Origin: Ornithoclostridium faecigallinarum
GTDB taxonomy: Bacteria > Bacillota > Clostridia > Christensenellales > UBA3700
Reading direction: 5' to 3'
Assembly: GCA_018713665.1 (NCBI GenBank)
Contig: DVOI01000057.1
Coordinates: 1 to 43,550 of the forward strand
Length of the DNA stretch: 43,550 nt
Below the pieces are notes generated by a model. It ran no database searches, was not told the DNA's origin, and saw only the letters and a program-made list of their open reading frames with translations. This document shows, in pieces, positions 40,769-43,550 of the stretch; the first letter of the stretch is position 1; each line of letters begins with the position of its first letter. The translations under genes were made by a program, and so were the position numbers.

Positions 40769-42374
40769 ATCCGTATCCTCCGAAGCCATACCCCTGTCTC
40801 TCTGCGCCGACCTTGTTCAACGCCTCTTCGTCTATTGTCAAAACATCGCCGCCGTCTATATTTTTGCGCGTGACGGACTCAAGCTTTGCCGCAGCCTCGT
40901 CGAGCGACAATGCGGAAAGTTCTTTCACCGCTTCTTGCGAAAGCGACACGCTCGCATATCCGTATGTCGCAGCCGTCTCCTCGACAATTTTTGCGACAAT
41001 CTCCTCGCGCTGTTCGCGCGAAGGCTCGCTCACCCTGACAACGTTGCATACCCTCCTGAATTGCGCCTCGTTCGCCTTGTCACAGATGCAAAGCGGCATC
41101 AGCGCGCCGACGTCGAGCGTCACGCCGAGATCGTGCAGCGCAAATACGCGCCGCCTGTCCCTGTCAAGGAATTCCGCCACTCTCTTGACCTTGTTCTCCG
41201 ACAATTCGCCGCAAAGATCGATCAAGACGATGTTCAATTTCTTCTCGTCATAGCCGCGCAGGAAGACGTTGTATCTCGTCCTGTCAAAGCCGCTTTCTTC
41301 AACCGAAGCAACCGGGACCTTCATAAAGTTCGCCGCGCCCAACGTCCTCTTGATTGCAACGGCCATCTCCTTGCGGACATATTGCGACCCGGCGGAAATG
41401 CAGAGCGGCTTTTGACCGATTCTTGCGGTGGCATAGCCTCCCAGCGCTACGGAAATCTCCCTTTGTGTCTGTCCGTATTTTATTGTGATGGTTTTGAAAG
41501 CGTCCGAATCGAAGTCGCATTTTTTGTTTACGTCGAGGTCGAGCGGAAGCTGCGCCAGCTCGGAAATTCTCGACCTGTCTCCGGAAAAAAGCATCCTGCT
41601 CTTGTCCGCAACACTCAATGCCGAACTGTACAACACCCTCGCATGAGCGCGAGAATAGGCATCGCGATTCACGATGCCGCGCCCGAACATCTTCTCGAGC
41701 ATCTCCGCTTCGGGACTGTGTTCACATGTCGGACGGCCGTACTTTTCTATCGTCTCGTCGATGAGCTCGTACTTGAATTGCATTTTGAGCACCGTAATCA
41801 AACGGCACAAGATGCCGTCTCTTGCCGCGCGGTCTCCGTCTTTGAGATAGTGCAGGCACAAATACATCGCCTCCACATCGTTCCATCTCGCGGCGCGCAG
41901 CAACATCGAAAGCCCCTCTTTTGGCTTTAGCGGCAGGAATATGCCCTCACACATCATCATGCCGATTGTGGTCAAAGCGTGAATATAACCCCTCTCGGTC
42001 ATGTCGCTCATTCTTGTAATCGCCTCCGAACGCGATACATCCTTGCGGAAATTCCATCCGCAATTGCGCCACTTGATTGCCGCCTTCCCCTTGATTTCGG
42101 CAACTTTGTCGACAAGGTCCGGCTCGCGATATTCGCCGATTGTCTCAAAATATTTGTTCGTACGCAACAACTCATAATAGTCCGCGTCGGAGCATATCTC
42201 TGCGACGCGCTCGTCATCAAAGCACTTTCTCAGCCCTTCGCGCTCCCCCGGCGCGACATGATACGCTTCAAAATATCTATCCAATACCCCGTCAACGGTC
42301 ACATCGCCCAAATCCCGGCACAGTGTGATTGTGGCGCAAGCGCCGCTCAATGCCATCTCTGTTTTGTCGTTCAT
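40755..42374 (-). CDS. Sel1-like and degenerate AAA-like protein, unknown function
   Basis: 539 residues from the ATG at 42374, with AGGAGG nine bases upstream. Residues about 120-190 carry Sel1-like helical repeats (GYIHALTTIGMMMCEGIFLP, KPKEGLSMLLRAARWND). The C-terminal 230 residues read like an AAA domain with lost motifs: KPLCISAGSQYVRKEMA where Walker A should be (no GKT), NIVLIDLCGE in place of Walker B, LMPLCICDKAN like sensor 1, and a helical lid (EQREEIVAKIVEETAATYGY). If so it binds rather than hydrolyses nucleotide. Lies between clpP and the VirD4-like gene, four bases after clpP; an adaptor for that ClpP is a possibility. Confidence 0.55.
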   Translation of the reverse strand: MNDKTEMALSGACATITLCRDLGDVTVDGVLDRYFEAYHVAPGEREGLRKCFDDERVAEICSDADYYELLRTNKYFETIGEYREPDLVDKVAEIKGKAAIKWRNCGWNFRKDVSRSEAITRMSDMTERGYIHALTTIGMMMCEGIFLPLKPKEGLSMLLRAARWNDVEAMYLCLHYLKDGDRAARDGILCRLITVLKMQFKYELIDETIEKYGRPTCEHSPEAEMLEKMFGRGIVNRDAYSRAHARVLYSSALSVADKSRMLFSGDRSRISELAQLPLDLDVNKKCDFDSDAFKTITIKYGQTQREISVALGGYATARIGQKPLCISAGSQYVRKEMAVAIKRTLGAANFMKVPVASVEESGFDRTRYNVFLRGYDEKKLNIVLIDLCGELSENKVKRVAEFLDRDRRRVFALHDLGVTLDVGALMPLCICDKANEAQFRRVCNVVRVSEPSREQREEIVAKIVEETAATYGYASVSLSQEAVKELSALSLDEAAAKLESVTRKNIDGGDVLTIDEEALNKVGAERQGYGFGGYGYENK

Positions 42375-42378
42375 CACA

Positions 42379-42951
42379 TCATTCCTCCTCTTTTCGTGCA
42401 ATCAAAACTTCGTCGACAAGCCCGTACTCCAGCGCGTCCTCGGCGGTCATGGCGTTGTCTCTATCGGTGTCTTTCTCTATCGTGCCGAGCGGTTTGCCCG
42501 TGGCTCTTGCAAGAATCAGATTCAACCTCTCCCTCGTGCGTTCGATATGCTTTGCTGCAATTATGATGTCGGACGCCTGACCGCTCGCGCCGCCGAGGGG
42601 CTGATGTATCATCACCTCGCAATTCTCGGTCATGCGTCTCATGCCCTTCGCACCCGACGCAAGCAATACCGCCGCCATCGACGCCGCCATTCCCACGCCC
42701 ACGGTCGCAACGTCGGCGTCAATATAATTCATCGTATCCAAGATTGCAAGTCCGTCCGTCACGCTGCCGCCCGGGCTGTTGATTTGCAAAGTAATCACTC
42801 TCTCTTCGCGAGGTATCCCCGCTTCCTTAAATTCATTGTCAAGATATTGCAACTTCTCTATTACACACTCCGCCATCGCGGTGTCAATCGCTCCGAACAG
42901 GTTGATTGTCTTACACTTGAGCGAATATGCCGGTGAAAATTCTTCAGTCAT
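42379..42951 (-). CDS. ClpP-like serine protease
   Basis: 190 residues from the ATG at 42951 (GGAGGA upstream). The catalytic triad is intact: Ser91 in GVGMAASMAAVLLASG, His116 in EVMIHQPLGG, Asp161 in KDTDRD. INSPGGSVTDGLAI forms the oxyanion strand. Length matches ClpP without propeptide. ClpP forms a tetradecameric chamber fed by Hsp100 ATPases such as ClpX. It is encoded away from clpX or tig, inside an accessory operon, so it is likely a second ClpP with a special job, perhaps with the degenerate AAA-like protein downstream. A terminator-like hairpin precedes it. Confidence 0.9.
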   Translation of the reverse strand: MTEEFSPAYSLKCKTINLFGAIDTAMAECVIEKLQYLDNEFKEAGIPREERVITLQINSPGGSVTDGLAILDTMNYIDADVATVGVGMAASMAAVLLASGAKGMRRMTENCEVMIHQPLGGASGQASDIIIAAKHIERTRERLNLILARATGKPLGTIEKDTDRDNAMTAEDALEYGLVDEVLIARKEEE

Positions 42952-43008
42952 GATTTTATCCTCCCTATTTATCGTTATAGTTCTTGTTTTTGTGTTCAAA
43001 AGATGCTT

Positions 43009-43037
43009 CGAGGGAGGAGAGCCGCTCTCCTCCCTCG
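43009..43037 (-). terminator. Perfect hairpin between the 43055 gene and clpP
   Basis: CGAGGGAGGAGAG pairs exactly with CTCTCCTCCCTCG (13 bp, 3-base loop), followed on the minus strand by CATCTTTTG. It may terminate or attenuate transcription into clpP. Confidence 0.6.
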
Positions 43038-43054
43038 ACCGGTGGAAAGCTCGA

Positions 43055-43444
43055 TTAAAGCTCGATTCCTTCCGACTCAAAAGAGCCGACTCTCTTTTCC
43101 TCTGCTCTTCTTTCGGCAAAGGCCTCTCTGTCGCACATGAAGTTCTCGTAAGTCAAACGGGCTTCGCAAATCGACACCGACGAGAAGTCAACCTCGTCCA
43201 TCAGCGTCTGCTCGACCATGTCGACAAGTTCGGCGTAAGGCAGATTGCTCCTTACGACAATGATGTTGGGCTGCGGAGTTCCGATTTCCAAAACGTGCGC
43301 GCAACGCATGAGCAGCGATTCCGCGACCCCGACGACGTCGATATCACAGACGGCGCACTCCTCCCAGTAAAGACGCGAGAAAATAATCTCCGCTGCGCTG
43401 CGATCGATACCGATTGACGAGTTTGTCTCTTGTTGATTTTTCAT
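43055..43444 (-). CDS. Hypothetical protein heading the clpP/VirD4-like operon
   Basis: 129 residues from the ATG at 43444, with AAGGAGGT upstream. No family recognised. The middle (IGTPQPNIIVVRSNLPYAEL then VDMVEQTLMDEVDFS) looks like a small alpha/beta domain, and the C-terminus is charged. Three or four cysteines but no metal pattern. A weak -10-like TATGAT/TAAAAT lies about 20-30 bases before the ribosome site. Same strand as clpP, 103 bp ahead of it. Confidence 0.55.
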   Translation of the reverse strand: MKNQQETNSSIGIDRSAAEIIFSRLYWEECAVCDIDVVGVAESLLMRCAHVLEIGTPQPNIIVVRSNLPYAELVDMVEQTLMDEVDFSSVSICEARLTYENFMCDREAFAERRAEEKRVGSFESEGIEL

Positions 43445-43550
43445 TGCTGCGACCTCCTTTGTCTTGCTTGCAATTTTATCATAACATCTCTTCGCCGGTG
43501 AAAAGCTGTTCGATTGCGAGGATTTTTTATACCCCATATCAAACGCCGGC

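Noticed and set aside
1..43550. tRNA, rRNA or tmRNA genes
   Set aside because: No cloverleaf with a T-loop consensus or rRNA-like stretch was noticed when reading both strands; a tRNA-finding program would be decisive.

Overview
The window looks like a chromosomal segment of an uncultured, strictly anaerobic Clostridia-type Firmicute. The signs are a class III ribonucleotide reductase-like domain next to a flavodiiron protein, a formylglycine sulfatase with its radical-SAM maturase, pta-ackA acetate metabolism, and Firmicute gene orders: rpmE-DUF1385-prmC-prfA, rpmF/plsX-rnc-smc-ftsY, and the ylb-type tmcAL, ylbJ, rsmD-coaD neighbourhood. Most genes lie on the minus strand. Protein-level calls come from reading motifs by eye; no database search was run.

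Layout: 1-2385 is a glycosyltransferase/ABC exporter operon (minus). 2518-4833 is a Crp/Fnr-like regulator facing a small glycyl-radical-domain protein and a flavodiiron protein. 4895-7657 is an InlB-repeat/DUF6273 lipoprotein and a divergent serine recombinase; between them lie two inverted 26-bp hix-like sites enclosing a sigma-A promoter. 7683-10828 is a membrane-anchored sulfatase and its maturase. 10953-12888 is thrC with a small P-loop protein. 12975-17844 is rpmE, DUF1385, prmC, prfA and a Re-citrate-synthase-like enzyme. 17926-21746 holds a membrane protein, galU, a BioY with an odd C-terminal extension, and an aldo/keto reductase that follows ftsY. 21768-28236 is rpmF, plsX, rnc, smc, ftsY. 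28332-30557 is pta-ackA. 30687-32855 is tmcAL and ylbJ (plus). 32856-37156 is an aconitase-family hydratase, 5-FCL, a fused RsmD-CoaD and a coiled-coil protein. 37291-43444 is a five-gene accessory operon: unknown protein, ClpP, a Sel1/degenerate-AAA-like protein, a VirD4/TraG-like ATPase and an FtsK-gamma/DUF1828-like protein.

The most exciting observation is the probable phase-variable promoter at 6827-6968. Two inverted sites with shared 12-bp half-sites (ACTTTTnnGAAC-like) and asymmetric 2-bp cores (GT and AC) flank a 114-bp segment carrying TTGACA-N16/18-TATAGAAT. A Hin-like serine recombinase gene lies on one side and a surface lipoprotein gene on the other. As sequenced the promoter points away from the lipoprotein and runs into a strong terminator; flipped, it would drive the lipoprotein. 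Second in interest are the ClpP/VirD4-like five-gene locus and the stand-alone NrdD glycyl-radical domain. No tRNA, rRNA, CRISPR array, transposase or prophage structure was seen. No gene-free stretch exceeds 300 bases; the longest, 6812-7048, is the switch.
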